A model generated the notes under the pieces. The model searched no databases and was not told where the DNA came from. It saw only the letters and a list, made by a program, of their open reading frames with translations. From assembly GCA_001599595.1 (NCBI GenBank), contig BCHH01000010.1, positions 1,113,392 through 1,177,391 on the forward strand: a stretch of DNA of 64,000 bases, given 5' to 3'. Shown in pieces: positions 12,886-24,832 of this stretch. Source of the stretch: Beverwykella pulmonaria. Its lineage: Eukaryota; Ascomycota; Dothideomycetes; Pleosporales; Melanommataceae. The position numbers were made by a program, and so were the translations under genes. Positions within the stretch are counted from its first letter, which is position 1, and each line of letters opens with the position of its first letter.

Positions 12886-14521
12886 TGAATATCGTGGAAT
12901 TGTAATCGGCGCATTTCAGCCTGTGGAACCAGCACAGGTAATAAGGAGTTTAGAGCTATGCTACGCCCCATGATATTGCGGCACAGTTTCAGCCATATAT
13001 TCTCGATGCAATGCATCCCAGCAAGCGGGTACAGTGGGGTCCATAACATTGGATTAACGATTGAGGCACAGTGTTGGCCTTTCGTTGGCAAATGATGTAG
13101 GAGCATTGGTTGAAAAGACCTCAGGGACCGATCCCTCATGTGTGTTATCCAAGTCACGGAATTATGGTCTGTGCTCAGCTGCTGTCAGCTTCTATGGGTT
13201 ATTGAGGCAAGGTGGCGCCACCCATATTGGGCTGCGGTAGCCGATGCTAACATTCATCTTGGGCAGGATAATTGTTGAGACATTCGGAATAGTTCTTTTT
13301 TGATCTTCACCTTCTCGAAAAGAGGCAAATTAAGACAGCGGGAAACTGCTTAGGTATGTTCAGGCATCCATGTGTCACTTCTCTGGTCCTTCACGTCATT
13401 TGAGTTGGTCGCAAAAACTCGCCTCTGCCATAGGCAACGAGTTGTGAATCAGTATCGTCGTATTCAAATCTCTAGAAACTAGTAACTGAACCCGAAGGAA
13501 TCAAGCTATGATTAGGTGAGCCTACTAACAGAAGAATTGCGATGTGAAACCAAAACACATCCCTAAAGTAATAGGAAATTATAGAATGATCCAACTCAAT
13601 GTCTAAGCTGACTTATTGCTATGGAAGAGAAAACTTCCCTAAACTCCCCATTACTGTTGCTACCCGGTTGTATCCTCATAGACGTTGGATTTTATCTTCA
13701 CTTCACGAATGCAGTATCAGATTCTCACATACATCAAATCGAACGCTCACTACGCACTATGAGTCGAAAAGGTCTGTCTGACCATGATTGCATCCAAGTG
13801 CTGACTCCCCGTCTTGACATCATCGCGTTTTGCTCTCGTGATGGTGGACAGAAACGACTCCTTCGTGCTTAGTTCCTACCAAGCTCTCTTTCTTTCACGG
13901 ACCGGAGTATTCATTGCTTTGTCACTTGTTGAAAATCCTGAGCCGTTGAGCTTGCTATGAGACTTGCCCCTAATAGAAAACAGGGATCGAACGCTTCTTA
14001 TCAGAGCCTCCAATGGTCGTTTACCACGAACGATTGGACCTAGCGTAGAGAGACAAGCCGTAAATGATGGACGCATTCGCTTCTATAATTGCCCGTAAAT
14101 CATTTTTGTCGTTCAAGTCTGAATGATGTGAGCACTGCTTTCTGATGTTGAAGGTTTTACCATACAGAGAATCGGATCGCCGTCTGACCCTTTGTAGGTA
14201 AGTAAAGACCGGACATAGTATAGGCGGATAATCGAAGAAATGAGGCAGCTGCTCAAGGTTAGATTCAAGATATAGAAAAGATAAGATAGAACATATAAGC
14301 TTCCGAGTAAGAAGATTGTAGCAACTGAGATCTTCTTCTTGGATTTTAGATTCAAGTACTTGATAAAGGGCGTTGGAAGCTGTCGGTCTGTGGGTCGCAT
14401 GATGAGTCACCTCTATGTTTGCTTTCACTATCCCGGCGGGCTCCGAGAGGATTGTGCGGCTTAAGGGAGGTCAACCCTCGCCCCGCCATCTCAACACCGG
14501 ACTTCTACAACACATGGTCCG
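12886..14521. other. Intergenic, no gene recognised; contains one dispersed segment
   Basis: Short ORFs only. A segment at about 14382-14428 containing GATGAGTCAC is about 80-85% identical by eye to one at about 38214-38260, so the right end may be part of a dispersed repeat. The rest shows nothing recognisable. Confidence 0.4.
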
Positions 14522-16121
14522 ATGCCCCTGGATAGCATCGTCGTTTCCGCCTGGCTCTCCGACGTGCAGACAGCTGCACTACGCGAACGGTCTCGAGATC
14601 TAGACTCGGCTCCGCACCTACGACCGAGAAAGCGACGGGCGTTTGTCGAGACCACAGAAAACATGAATAGGGAGCTAGAAATTCCCTTAAGGAGCTCAAC
14701 GAGAAGGAGAAGCCCCAGAAAGCCCGCAGACAACCCGAAGGACACAACGAAGAGGACAAGGAGGCAGCCACAGGAAAATGCAGCAGGTGAAGCCCCAGCC
14801 TCCGAGGGCGAGAGAGGTCGCACCACTAGCCGTGATGCCGCGCTCGACAACTTCACGCATCCAACTTTGTCGCCTTCGTCGTCTTCCCGGTACACCATGG
14901 CAATCTCGGCGACTACCGCATCCGCCGACGGGCCTTCCTGGGATGTCGTGAGCGCGGGCCAGAAGTCGAAAAACTCTGGGCAACGGCCTCCAAACCCTAT
15001 AAAGACGGTGAGAGATATGGAAATGCTAGACAAACCTATCCGATATTGTTTCCGCGACGAGGATGAGCATCCGCTTCCACCAGAGCTTGGCTCTTACTGG
15101 GAGGTGTTGGAGACGTTGTGCAACAATGTTGGAATCATTCCCGTATCCATCGAGGTATGTTATTGACCCTCAACTGCAACAATCACTAGGCTGATGTTGT
15201 TCCTACAGGCTGTTCTAGCGCGACGGGAACGTGTGTTCCCTTACATGGTGGCCACGCCGGTTACTCAAAACCCTACTCCTCTAAGCGATGTCGAACATGC
15301 TACCGCACATCAAATCGAGTTCACAACCTTGATGGGGATACGAGACGCTGCGCGCGATTGCTCTGTGGATGGATCTCATGAGCCCGGTTGGAACGGCAAA
15401 GTTCACCAACCGCTTCTCTCCTGTGCGCTGGGGCCGATCAAGGAAAGGTTTAAATCTGTTAATGTGTAAGTGCATCATCCTACTACTACATGTTTCGCAA
15501 TGCTGAGGTTAGATAGAATACTGGCAAGGCCCCCAAAAGAGTTTTCCCCTCTTTACAAAGACGACCCTAGTGATCCAAAAATTGTCGACTTTCTCATTAC
15601 GCTCAAACTATCATCTACTATTGCCGATCAGGTTCGGCATCTTCTGTGCACTGTGCCGGAGGATGAGCTACGAACCATCAACCAGACATCCCATACGCGC
15701 TACGAACCAGCTGTGATGTCCATTGAGACTAAGCGAGGTCATAACGATGAGGATGATGCCAAGGTCAAGTTTGCCATGTGGACGGCGGCGTGGCAAAACC
15801 AGATCGGCCGATTTACAAAAGGCGCTAGGTGTACACCACTACCGGGCTTTATTGTGTTTGGCCATGTATGGAATCTGTATTGGTTTGTTGATTTAGGAAC
15901 GAGCGTGGTAAGTTAAACGCCCTGTTCATACGCACATCTAGACTGTTTAGGAGCTTGTTGCTGATCTAGAATGAAAGAATGTAATTAAGTTTCCATACCC
16001 GGTCGGGGACACGCAAACAATTACCGGCTGCTACCGCTTAATCGCTGTAATTAGGTATCTATGCGGCGAATGGGCTGAAAACATTTTCCTTCCTTGGTTT
16101 ACGGATAATGTATTCTCATAA
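14522..16121 (+). CDS. PD-(D/E)XK nuclease-like protein (fungal PDDEXK_12 type)
   Basis: Four exons (14522-15154, 15209-15465, 15508-15907, 15990-16121) with introns of 54, 42 and 82 nt give about 473 residues. The N-terminus has the family's opening helix (IVVSAWLSDV) followed by a basic, disordered linker (LRPRKRRAF, SSTRRRSPRK). The C-terminal half contains the nuclease-like core: KIVDFLITL supplies the acidic residue and SIETKRG supplies the E-x-K. The motif EPGWNGKVHQPLL precedes them and WTAAWQNQIGRF follows. The last exon (DTQTITGCYRLIAVIRYL) was found by splicing past an apparent stop and completes the fold. Members are expanded in fungi; cleavage activity has not been shown for this protein. 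It is the first of a run of codirectional accessory genes. Confidence 0.85.
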
Positions 16122-16765
16122 TCAACCGTTCTCCCCGCATACTACTAGCCTGATTCTCTTGATTATTGAGTCGCGCCTTCATGCTATTAGCAGAGCTCTT
16201 CGCTGCGACATTACCTCTGAACCACTCGATCGGACCTTGCAACCTGCCTTCCGACCTGAGCATCCCACGTTCTATCTCTCTGTTTTCTTGCTAACCTCAA
16301 TAGCCTAGGACTAATATGCATAGCAGAGCATCCAGAGCCATTCAGCCCTTTGCTCCATTTGGCCCTTTACGCCATTTAGCCCTTTGCGCCTTTTGTTTCT
16401 CTTCGGAACAATGTGATTGAAAGTATTTGCGAAGAGCCATCTGTTCCACTGATTTTCCATCCTACCATGATACACGACATGGGCAATCATGGCTCATGGA
16501 TGGTTGACATATCCCTACCTAGATTTCTTTTGGGTGTAGAGGTGGTCGTTCGTATGTGCAATTAACGCCGACCGTCACCCCGCAGCAACGTTAGCCATTG
16601 GACACAGAGCAGCAAACCCCGCTCCAAGGCGATGTTGCACGGCGACAATAGTCTTGATAAGAAGATTAGGCAATACCTTTATATGACAGCTGTTCCCTTG
16701 AACGTTCTGTGCCGCTCCGGTCGAACTCTCCCCTTGAATTCATCGATTTCATCTTTCTACTCATT
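16122..16765. repeat. Intergenic spacer with a 3 x 17-bp imperfect repeat
   Basis: Units at 16338-16354, 16355-16371 and 16372-16388 follow the pattern CCATTYRGCCCTTTRCK. Nothing else is recognised between the nuclease-like gene and the DUF4238 gene; the right part should hold the promoter of the latter. Confidence 0.6.
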
Positions 16766-19131
16766 ATGGCCTCGCTCCAAAGCTGCCAAAAACAATATCA
16801 TCATTTCATACCACAGTTCATTCTCAGGAACTTTTCTCATAAATATCGTGCTTCACGACGCAAAAAGGTGAATAAAGAAGCCAAAATTTACCCTGGCGAT
16901 CCGGCTCTGCACATAATAGACCTAAAAGGTGAAGTACCACAATTGTCGGAGTCACCGGTCCGACGCACTTTTGGACTGATGGATATGTATCGAGATATTT
17001 CGAATGCATCTGACCACCACTTTTTGGAGAAAGAAATTGGCAAACTTGAGTCTCGAGTCAGTTCAATCATAGCAAGCATCAGGAAGGCATTCGAATGCGG
17101 GAAAACCGGCTTCTCAATGTCGCGTCAGCAAAGAGATATGCTGCGAAAGTTTCTTTTCATCATGAAATACCGGGGACCGGGCTTTTATCGGCGCTTTCAT
17201 GGCGACGAATCCGGCGAATACAACGAAGATGATGCGGATCCTTTCAAGTCGTACATGCAAGAGAAGGGGTACCAGAATCCAGTCGACGTGTGGTTTCAAA
17301 GCATCAAAACCATTCTGGGTCTGGAATTGGATTTGGAAGGTAAATGGAAGAAAGAATTGCTGGGCAATATTTACCCGGACGATGCCCTGTGGTTTATTAT
17401 GCACATGGAGTGGTATTTCCTTGCTTTTTGTACACCTTGCGACCCGAGCGATGAGTTTATCCTGACGGAAAACTGCTACAACGTCCATGAGGGGCCAAAC
17501 AGTACTGTACTGAATCCGGAGACTGGAGAATACGAAGTTATCTCTTGGACTTCATACCATGAATTCAGTCCTATCGCACCAAAACTGATGCTGGTGCTGA
17601 GGAGCGGGCTACTTCCAAATGCGGAGGAAGACGCCAATGAAAACATCAAAACGTGGAGAAGAAACATGTATGAACTCAGCCGCAGTTTCCATATCAATCC
17701 CGCTACCGCCAGATCGTCACTTGAGGATCTACCTTTGAAAAAACCGCGCAACTCGTACTCCCAGATTCTCCCTCATGGGATACAGCTCCTACCGGGTGAA
17801 GACGGTTCCCGGCGCTCCTACCACCGGTTCACTTTCCCATTTTTCAAGATAAACACGAACCAAGTTCAGAGAATTAATTGCATACTGTTCGAAAATGAAT
17901 ATTTGACGTCGGCAATCGGATTCAGTTCTGAATCATCCTTGAAGAGATCCTTAGAATATTATCTTCAGCTGCCTGCTGATCGCGGCTATAAGGTGGTTCA
18001 TGGCAAGGACAACGATCCGAGACTCACTTACTTGAAGAAACTTGAATCCATTACCAATTCTTTGGGTTCTACTGTGGCAATGTCGTATAAAGAAGTACCG
18101 GGGATAACTGACATGGAGGAATTGAGGGAAGAGTCTTTGAAGCAGCTGCGAAAAGACATGCTTAAAAATATGCCTGAGCAACCAACAGAATTCATGCAGC
18201 TGTACAGCATTCTTGGTATGCATAAATTTATTACTACTATATTGTATAGACCTCACAAAACTAGGGGGAAGCTACGATACCATCATCACGGATATGGAAC
18301 AAGTTGGGAAGATGCGTTTCTTGAGGATCAAAATTGATGTCGCCACCCGAGGCTTACATGAAGCGAGGAGGGAGAAAGTTCGAGAAAATCTAAGGGATAT
18401 CTTCTGCCAACTCCCTCCTCGTCGCCTTTGGATGTACCTCAAGTCACTCCGGGTAATGTCGCTAGGATCACCAGAAACACTGAATGAGAGGTATGCTTCC
18501 AATGAAACCATGGACGGACCAGAGGATGTTATTGTCAAAGGTAAAACATTTGCCGTGGAGTTACGATCTCGCATTCACTAATTTCATGTAGCTAGCCATG
18601 TTGTGCGTCCGGAATGTCTCGGCCTCCTTCTGCATTTCACGGTTATGCAAGATATACAACACAGGCTAAATCCAGGTCTTAATCCTTCTTCCAGTTTCAC
18701 CTTTGATAAGACCGGGCTGGAACGCTTACAAAAGATCACTCGGTTGGCTTTTGCTCCTGGTAAGATATTGTAAATGTAATTTTTTATAGAAATCGCTAAC
18801 CTAGTTGAAGTGGGAAGCATTTGCGACTGCGGTTAGCTACCCTCTAGATTGGCAATTGTACATTGTGCTAACCGTAATGCCAGGGATTAAGCGTATTCAA
18901 GAAACCGCGATACCACTATCCAGCATGTTACGATTGACGAAGGCGTATGAAAAATGGATGAATCCGGTCTGGACTGTCGATGAGAACATCGAGATCCTGA
19001 CAAGGGTAGCTGTCCGGAAGGACATGATCTCAATATTTTCCGGAGAACTATGTGAAGACACGGTGGAAGAGCTAAGTGACGTCTTGTTTAACGTTGTATA
19101 TCCTGCATATGAAAAAGGCCAAAAAGATTAG
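16766..19131 (+). CDS. DUF4238 domain protein
   Basis: The first exon (16766-18215) opens with KQYHHFIPQFILRNFS, the hallmark of DUF4238 (H-x-IPxFxLRxF). It continues through WYFLAFCTPCDPSDEFILTE, the family's second conserved block. Downstream exons 18250-18540, 18592-18759, about 18805-18831 and 18884-19131 keep one open frame and total about 727 residues. The fourth, very short exon is needed to reach the last exon: its 52-nt downstream intron has a good GCTAAC branch site, but its own 5' border is uncertain (18790, 18805 or 18811). Members occur in bacteria and are multiplied in fungi; no biochemical function is established. The C-terminal about 240 residues are helical and fungal-specific. 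The start was placed at MASLQ, since upstream in-frame residues are hydrophobic leader-like and not conserved. Confidence 0.8.
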
Positions 19132-19806
19132 CTTTTATCGAAATGCGGAATGTTCAGATTTTCGTGCTTGCTTCTAGTGTCATGAGAAGAACTTTACCAT
19201 ACGCGCTCCGACCACAATCTTTTGAGAGGATGTCTCCTTGCTTTAACTTTATGAAAGTGTTGTTGATTAGTGATCTCTTCGTCGTTGAGATAGAGGTTCA
19301 AAGTCGAGTTATGCTCCGCCGCTGTGAACTCTTGCCGCTGCATACTCCGCGCCGGTCATCGTTAGGCTAGAAATGTGTCTAAAGGTTTGCCACTTAAGGC
19401 CCGCTAGAAGCAGACGAACCCTCGACCACGCTTCAGAGGGCGGCTGACCCGCTCCGGCCATAGGGTTGTGAGGTGGTGATTCTGTAGGTGTTTTTTAGGG
19501 AGTTGGCCGGAAGCTTGGCCAAGGGTGAGTTGGATCGCAAGGCCGCGTGGCAGAGGTCGACCCGCTTTCAGATCGGTATGACTTATTCTCTCGTGTGCGC
19601 GCTAACCTCGATAGGTAGGACTAAGACTAACGCTCTCAACAGGCGAGCAAGTTGCTACGCTCGTCTCTTCACATAGGCTACACGGCGGAGTCCCCGACAC
19701 CTTATAATGCATGCGGTAGGTTACATTTCGTGGTAGTGCCGCTTGTCATCTTTCTTTTTATTACGGCTGACGGGGATTTTGGAAGTGCTGATAGCTGAAT
19801 GACATC
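19132..19806. other. Intergenic, no gene recognised
   Basis: About 0.7 kb with only short ORFs. It probably holds the DUF4238 3' UTR and the promoter of the HET-like gene. Confidence 0.45.
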
Positions 19807-21000
19807 ATGGCTATGGATCGCGAAGTCCTAACATCCTCATTTCTGGCACTCGTTGTGGCCGAAGTCGACGAAAATCAGCTCCAAAATGACGCGCAAGGAC
19901 GCTTGAACTTTTCGAACCTGCCCATCAAGCGAGTAATACTACCCGTGCCAGACATTTGGACCGTCGCCGTACTCTCATGGCGCTGGGATACCGCTCGTCC
20001 AGGTCTGTCACTCAACATTGTCGCCGCTGTCCGACATGCGAAGTCGGTAGGAATCAAATACCTCTTCATCGATGCCATCTCCATCAATCAACAGCGGAGT
20101 GGTGATGACTTGATCGAGGAGGTCCTTGCGTTTTCGACACTGTATGAGACGGTACCCGTTATCGCAGCCTATGACATGCCCAGCGAGGAGAGCCCTCGGG
20201 TCTATAGACTCTTCTACAAGACGATTTTGCGTCCTTGGATTACACATGAGGTGCGGAAATACCGCAATAACCCGTACCGGGTCACATATGTTGGGCACCA
20301 GCGCGACTCTGGCGGTTACGGGTCGTATAGCGGCGATAGGGACATAGATGGCGACTCATTCCTGACCACAACACACTTGATTTGGGAGAAGGGCTGGAAC
20401 GGTTACACTAATACAATTTTGGGCGTTCTCACAGGCGAGGTCGGTATGGCTGTCGTCTCTGACTTTAAACTTATCCTCCCCGCGTACGCTCGCATTCTCG
20501 ACGTCGCGTATAAATCGATGAGTCGCAACGACTTCCTACTCACGGCGGCACTACTGTGCCAGGCTGCAACGGAACCCCAGAAGGTTATTTTTGAATCACA
20601 TCTCGAGGCAGAGGGGGAAACGAACAAAGCTACATTGCCATTTGGCGCGTTCACGCGGTATGCTGTAGTCAGGGCGGAACGAGAGCCATATCACAGTGTT
20701 CACTACAGATTTTTTGAGGTCCTTCTTGACGCGCAGAAGGTTGCAAAGTGGAAGGTGAAAGAGAGAAACGATGAGGACTCGGATCTCTGCATTTTGACAG
20801 TTTTGACGGACACTGAACGCTTGATACTGGAGGCGCTTGGGCTGGAAGATGAATTCGACGACTTTATGAAGAGTGAGGGTGCTAGAAAAGAGTGCTTGTA
20901 CTTGGGCAGTCATGAGAGCCATAACAAGCCGGCCACAGTGGAAGTAACGTTTGTTAATTTGGATGATGTGTTCGTCCAGAAGCACCTCGAGGAGATGTAA
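19807..21000 (+). CDS. Atypical HET-like protein
   Basis: A single exon of 397 residues. Two segments echo the HET domain: AVLSWRWDT (HET proteins have YxxLSYxWG) near residue 58, and KYLFIDAISINQQ (HET: Y-x-WIDxLCINQ) near residue 95, spaced by about 40 residues as in HET. The third HET block (RxWxxQE) is not visible. The C-terminal half (residues 200-397) has no known domain. Fungal HET proteins trigger cell death in vegetative incompatibility. This divergent form may be a regulator, a different enzyme on the same fold, or a HET protein under relaxed constraint. It keeps an intact frame and lies in the same orientation as its neighbours. Confidence 0.7.
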   Translation: MAMDREVLTSSFLALVVAEVDENQLQNDAQGRLNFSNLPIKRVILPVPDIWTVAVLSWRWDTARPGLSLNIVAAVRHAKSVGIKYLFIDAISINQQRSGDDLIEEVLAFSTLYETVPVIAAYDMPSEESPRVYRLFYKTILRPWITHEVRKYRNNPYRVTYVGHQRDSGGYGSYSGDRDIDGDSFLTTTHLIWEKGWNGYTNTILGVLTGEVGMAVVSDFKLILPAYARILDVAYKSMSRNDFLLTAALLCQAATEPQKVIFESHLEAEGETNKATLPFGAFTRYAVVRAEREPYHSVHYRFFEVLLDAQKVAKWKVKERNDEDSDLCILTVLTDTERLILEALGLEDEFDDFMKSEGARKECLYLGSHESHNKPATVEVTFVNLDDVFVQKHLEEM

Positions 21001-21632
21001 GCCCAGTGGCACGTAGCCTGTCGGACTGTGTATTTCCGTACTACAACTCAGACCTCTCGGTCAACACAATAATCAATACGAAGAAGTGCAGGAAGTGTGG
21101 ACAGTCGGTAGCCACTCGTTCCAATTGCTAACCCCCTGCCCAAAGTGCTAACCAATCAGCCAACGCTGAGGTCGCAATGCAGACCTTGCAATCGTAGCGC
21201 CTCTCAGCGGACAACTCCGACTCAGACTGGTGACGGGATGAATGGCTATATTACACCGTTGACTCACGATGATGGGATGATGATAGATGATAAAGTCACC
21301 CCCCAGTTGGCGTTGGGTTCACAACCCCACCTTCCCTGTAACACGTGTCAGCATCGAAACCAGCTTCGGCACAGCGGCTGCTGCCTGCTGTCACAATTCA
21401 ACTAGCGGGGTAGAGCACTGGCACAAGCAAGCTGATCGTCCGAAGATATGATTCTCTAAGCTAGAGGAATTCCAATCCTTTATCCTATAATCTGAAAGAA
21501 CCCCTGAACCCTAGGTTAGTGCCAGATTGGAATATTCAATGACAAAAGCTTCCACTGTGGCTGACATCACACTTTAAGCCTCCAACAGCAGACCAGGCTT
21601 AAGATCCCAACAATCCAACAACTTTTTTAAAA
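21001..21632. other. Intergenic, no gene recognised
   Basis: Short ORFs only. A short ATGATG-rich segment near 21260-21290 is low-complexity. Confidence 0.45.
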
Positions 21633-22928
21633 ATGTCAGCAATAGGGTGGGATCCAGGCGCCATAGGAACTGTCGTCTTTGGAGCTGCGACAGTTGTGTG
21701 CATGGCCAGACCAGCCCTCGTTCGAGGGTATAAAGATGCATCGGTCTACCTGTACAAAAGAAGATTTCCCGACTCGACATCTGTCCTTCAGCGATCCCTC
21801 AACGACGCTGATATCCCGCAAGACGAATATCTGTACAGAAATACCCCTACACCAGCTTCGCTGCCATGGAACATGGAATCGTTCAGTCACTCCGCATGTG
21901 GTAACTGCTGGACAGCCTTCCTCGATATTTTCAATGTTCTCCAAATGCCGTTCCCCAGACGATCACCGAAGAACCTATCTCAGCTACCACTGGAGAAGGA
22001 TTATTTTCTCACTGACGCTCAGACGATATTCATATGCTTACTCAGCGTTGGAGCGACGCCTCTCCTTTTTAGTGAAGATAATGGAAGAGGTGGACAGACA
22101 TGCCGGTGGGGATCGAAAATAAGTGCCACATTTCGGCGACAGAACGATCTTTGCTTAGCGCACATTCAATTCTCACAACCCGACTCGCATCATCCCTATT
22201 ACTCTAATCCCTATTACTCTATTGGCCAGCGAAATATTCGGGAATATCAGCGGATCATCATCGACGGTTACCCGCCTTGGTACAAAATGAAAGTTACGAA
22301 TACTGCCAATGTGACTTTCAATTTTCCGAGCCTTGAGAACGGTAATCTCAGACGGGGTGGCTGGATAGTTGCTATCGGTCTTGGAGATCTCGAACCCCTG
22401 CCCTACTTTTCAACTAAGCTTGGTCGATTTAACGGATACGGGGATGCCTCTGGCAGACATCACCGTGTCGGCTCTGGAGCGTACTGGGGCGCTTTTACAT
22501 ACCTGCAAGAGGTGATTAGAGACCGGTTCACTCTCGAGGCGTTCCCGGATGCTGAAGACCAAAACATCATTACAGCGGCGCAGAAAGAAGTTGACGACAT
22601 GATAAGGTATCATAGCGCGAGCGGGGCTGGAAAGTTTCTCCGCCAATGCCCGCAATTGACAGGAGCTTATGATGAAGGGGGTTTTGCGAAAGAGCTCAAT
22701 AGCATAGAAACGGAACAGGCGATTGACTTCTTCAACTATAAAAGGCCGCTCGATTCTAACCAAATCAGGTTTTTGAAGCCCAAGTTGAAACCTGTCATTG
22801 CAGGAGCATTACGTGGTCTGCGGAGCCTATTTGTTTATTTCAATGATTGCAGCTTTCAGATTCCGGCAGGGGTTCAGAAAATGATAGACGATAATCCGGA
22901 AATTTACCTGGAAGGCTGTCAGGCATGA
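21633..22928 (+). CDS. Uncharacterised fungal protein, 431 residues
   Basis: A single-exon gene with a clean start context (AAAAATGTC). I do not recognise a domain. Visible features are an N-terminal hydrophobic stretch (AIGTVVFGAATVVCMA, residues 10-25) that could be a membrane anchor, and a short internal duplication HPYYSNPYYS near residue 192 encoded by a direct DNA repeat. A glycine-rich patch GRFNGYGDASGRHHRVGSGAYW follows near residue 265. Cysteines are few and no catalytic motif stands out. Codon usage looks like a real gene, and there are long shadow ORFs in other frames. It sits between the HET-like gene and the deaminase gene, same strand. It could be an accessory component of that group; this is inference from position only. 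Confidence 0.7.
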   Translation: MSAIGWDPGAIGTVVFGAATVVCMARPALVRGYKDASVYLYKRRFPDSTSVLQRSLNDADIPQDEYLYRNTPTPASLPWNMESFSHSACGNCWTAFLDIFNVLQMPFPRRSPKNLSQLPLEKDYFLTDAQTIFICLLSVGATPLLFSEDNGRGGQTCRWGSKISATFRRQNDLCLAHIQFSQPDSHHPYYSNPYYSIGQRNIREYQRIIIDGYPPWYKMKVTNTANVTFNFPSLENGNLRRGGWIVAIGLGDLEPLPYFSTKLGRFNGYGDASGRHHRVGSGAYWGAFTYLQEVIRDRFTLEAFPDAEDQNIITAAQKEVDDMIRYHSASGAGKFLRQCPQLTGAYDEGGFAKELNSIETEQAIDFFNYKRPLDSNQIRFLKPKLKPVIAGALRGLRSLFVYFNDCSFQIPAGVQKMIDDNPEIYLEGCQA

Positions 22929-23324
22929 TGTCAAAGGTTACCAGAATATTCATGACTACGGAATCTGGTGGGGGGGATGTAAGTCTTTCACTGTGTTGTG
23001 TGGCCAAAAATGTAGCGAGTTCACCATGAGAAGAGCACCGACAGGATTAGAATATAGTTGACTCAAGGCCTACAGAAGGAGGCCAAAGAGCCAGAGGTGC
23101 AAGGAATGGAGACGTTCTTTCCACCCTCGTATGCGCTTGCAACAACGGTGTTCCTCCAATCATCGCGTCACAAAGTGCATGCGGTGTCATCCCCGCACTT
23201 CATGTTGTACCACACACTGCAACATCATGAGAACTCTTGACGGGATACTTAATCCATCACACCCTGATGCTCGGCATTCATTACTCTCGACAGCACCTTT
23301 TCAGACAGGGGAAACGGAATCACT
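22929..23324. other. Intergenic, no gene recognised
   Basis: About 0.4 kb. It contains only short ORFs and should hold the promoter of the deaminase gene. Confidence 0.45.
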
Positions 23325-24772
23325 ATGACCCGCGTCAGTATCATTCCTGCACTTCCAGTGTCACCAATCTCTAGCGACGCCTTGGAATGGAGCTTCCCTC
23401 CTGACCTGGAGTCCGAGATAACCACCCTGGCCGCCTGGTGTCAAGTCAAGCAGCAGCAGAGGGTGCCCCTTTCTTCTTCCATCGGAGACAGTGAAGATGA
23501 TCTGGACGAGTCGGCTGACGACGAAGTAGGCACCAATCTGCTCATTCCACCATCCCTGGATGGCGACGCTGGAATTAAAAGGGACTTTCTCGACTGACTC
23601 GCGGAGCTACTTTGCTATAGGAAAAACCCTTCATTGATCACGAGCACAGCGTTGATCTATAGTGAGATGGAAGCGACTATTGTGGCTACTCGAAACTCGA
23701 CCTCAGGCGAGAAAACTTGGTCGGACAAGGATGTCAAGATGCTCGAATACTTGGCCGAAGTTCTCGAGAGAATTTCGACTGACAGTTGGTGTCTCTGTCG
23801 AACCGGTCTCCCGTGTCGATAAAACTGACTTCTTGCATAAACATTTTCGAGCCTCACCCGCTTCCAGCGCTGCAGAGCACTTTAGTGGAATATTACAATG
23901 AAAGAATTCGGCACCACGCCAAAAATTTGATGTCTATCGAGAAGGGAAACACAGGATTGAATTTCTTCAAAGATGGCGTGTGTAATGGCGTTGTGTCAGG
24001 CCATCTAGGTGTATACGACTTTGCTAGGGGTGTTGAGGCCATATCCTATAGTACGGACTTTTACACCAAACTGAAGGTCAACCTGACACCCAACAAGCTT
24101 CGTCGCGTCGTGGAGGAATTGGCGCATATTCGAAGGCCGATGCAAGGTGCAGGGGCCTTTTTACATGTCGCTCAGCAATGCCCTGGCTTTCGCAACGTCA
24201 AAATCATTTTGCTCAATAGTCTCCCGGCCAGGAAGGTCAAGACATGGCCGTTGCCCAAGGAAGAGTTTTCGGTCACTCCGCAGCTAGAACTAAAATTCCG
24301 TAACGAAATTGAGAAGCACAAGAATCTCCATGCCGAGATGGTGCTGATGGCCTACCTTCTTGGCTGCAGGGGTCTCTGCTCGGAGGTTTTCCCGTATCTT
24401 GGGGTCAGTAAGAAGACGTGCCTTCTTTGCGGGCACTTGCTTCGGGAAATAGGCTTTTTCGAAACTCGAGGGAACCACGGGAAGTGCTATTCGCAATGGA
24501 CATTTCCCCACACACTACGGACGAACCCTGAGGTAGCTGAGAGACTACGGACGGCTGTTCAGCGTCTGAGAGACATTCTTTGGGATGAAGGGATAAAACG
24601 CGACGTGCCTCACCGGGATGCAGAGAAGGAATCGGTGATGGCGGTCCCGGTTCCGCCCAGTTATGGGAGGAAGACGACGCCTTTTAATAGCATAGTTGAG
24701 GACCCTACATTTCTTACGAGAGAGACTGAGTGGTTGGCCATGTCTTACAAGCGCGCCAGAGAAGCCAAGTAA
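23325..24772 (+). CDS. OTT_1508-like deaminase family protein with an in-frame TGA
   Basis: The C-terminal part shows the deaminase zinc site: LHAEMVLMAYLL (H-A-E) near 24328, then VSKKTCLLCGHLL (C-x-x-C), then GNHGKCYSQWTFP. This set is typical of the OTT_1508-like branch of the cytidine-deaminase superfamily, expanded in fungi. The N-terminal part starts MTRVSIIPALPV, runs through an acidic stretch and reaches IKRDFLD, where TGA (23595-23597) interrupts the frame. The frame continues directly with LAELLCYRKNPSLITSTALI, so one codon, perhaps CGA, appears mutated. A 62-nt intron (23806-23867) is the best way to connect to ALQSTLVEYYNERIRHH. If the TGA is not read through, the product would lack the deaminase domain. 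The substrate is unknown; nucleic acid or nucleotide is inferred from the superfamily. Confidence 0.78.
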
Positions 24773-24832
24773 GTGGTCGATATTTGCTGGTTGGTTCACC
24801 CTTGGTTACCCTCGATGCTGATATAGACTAGC

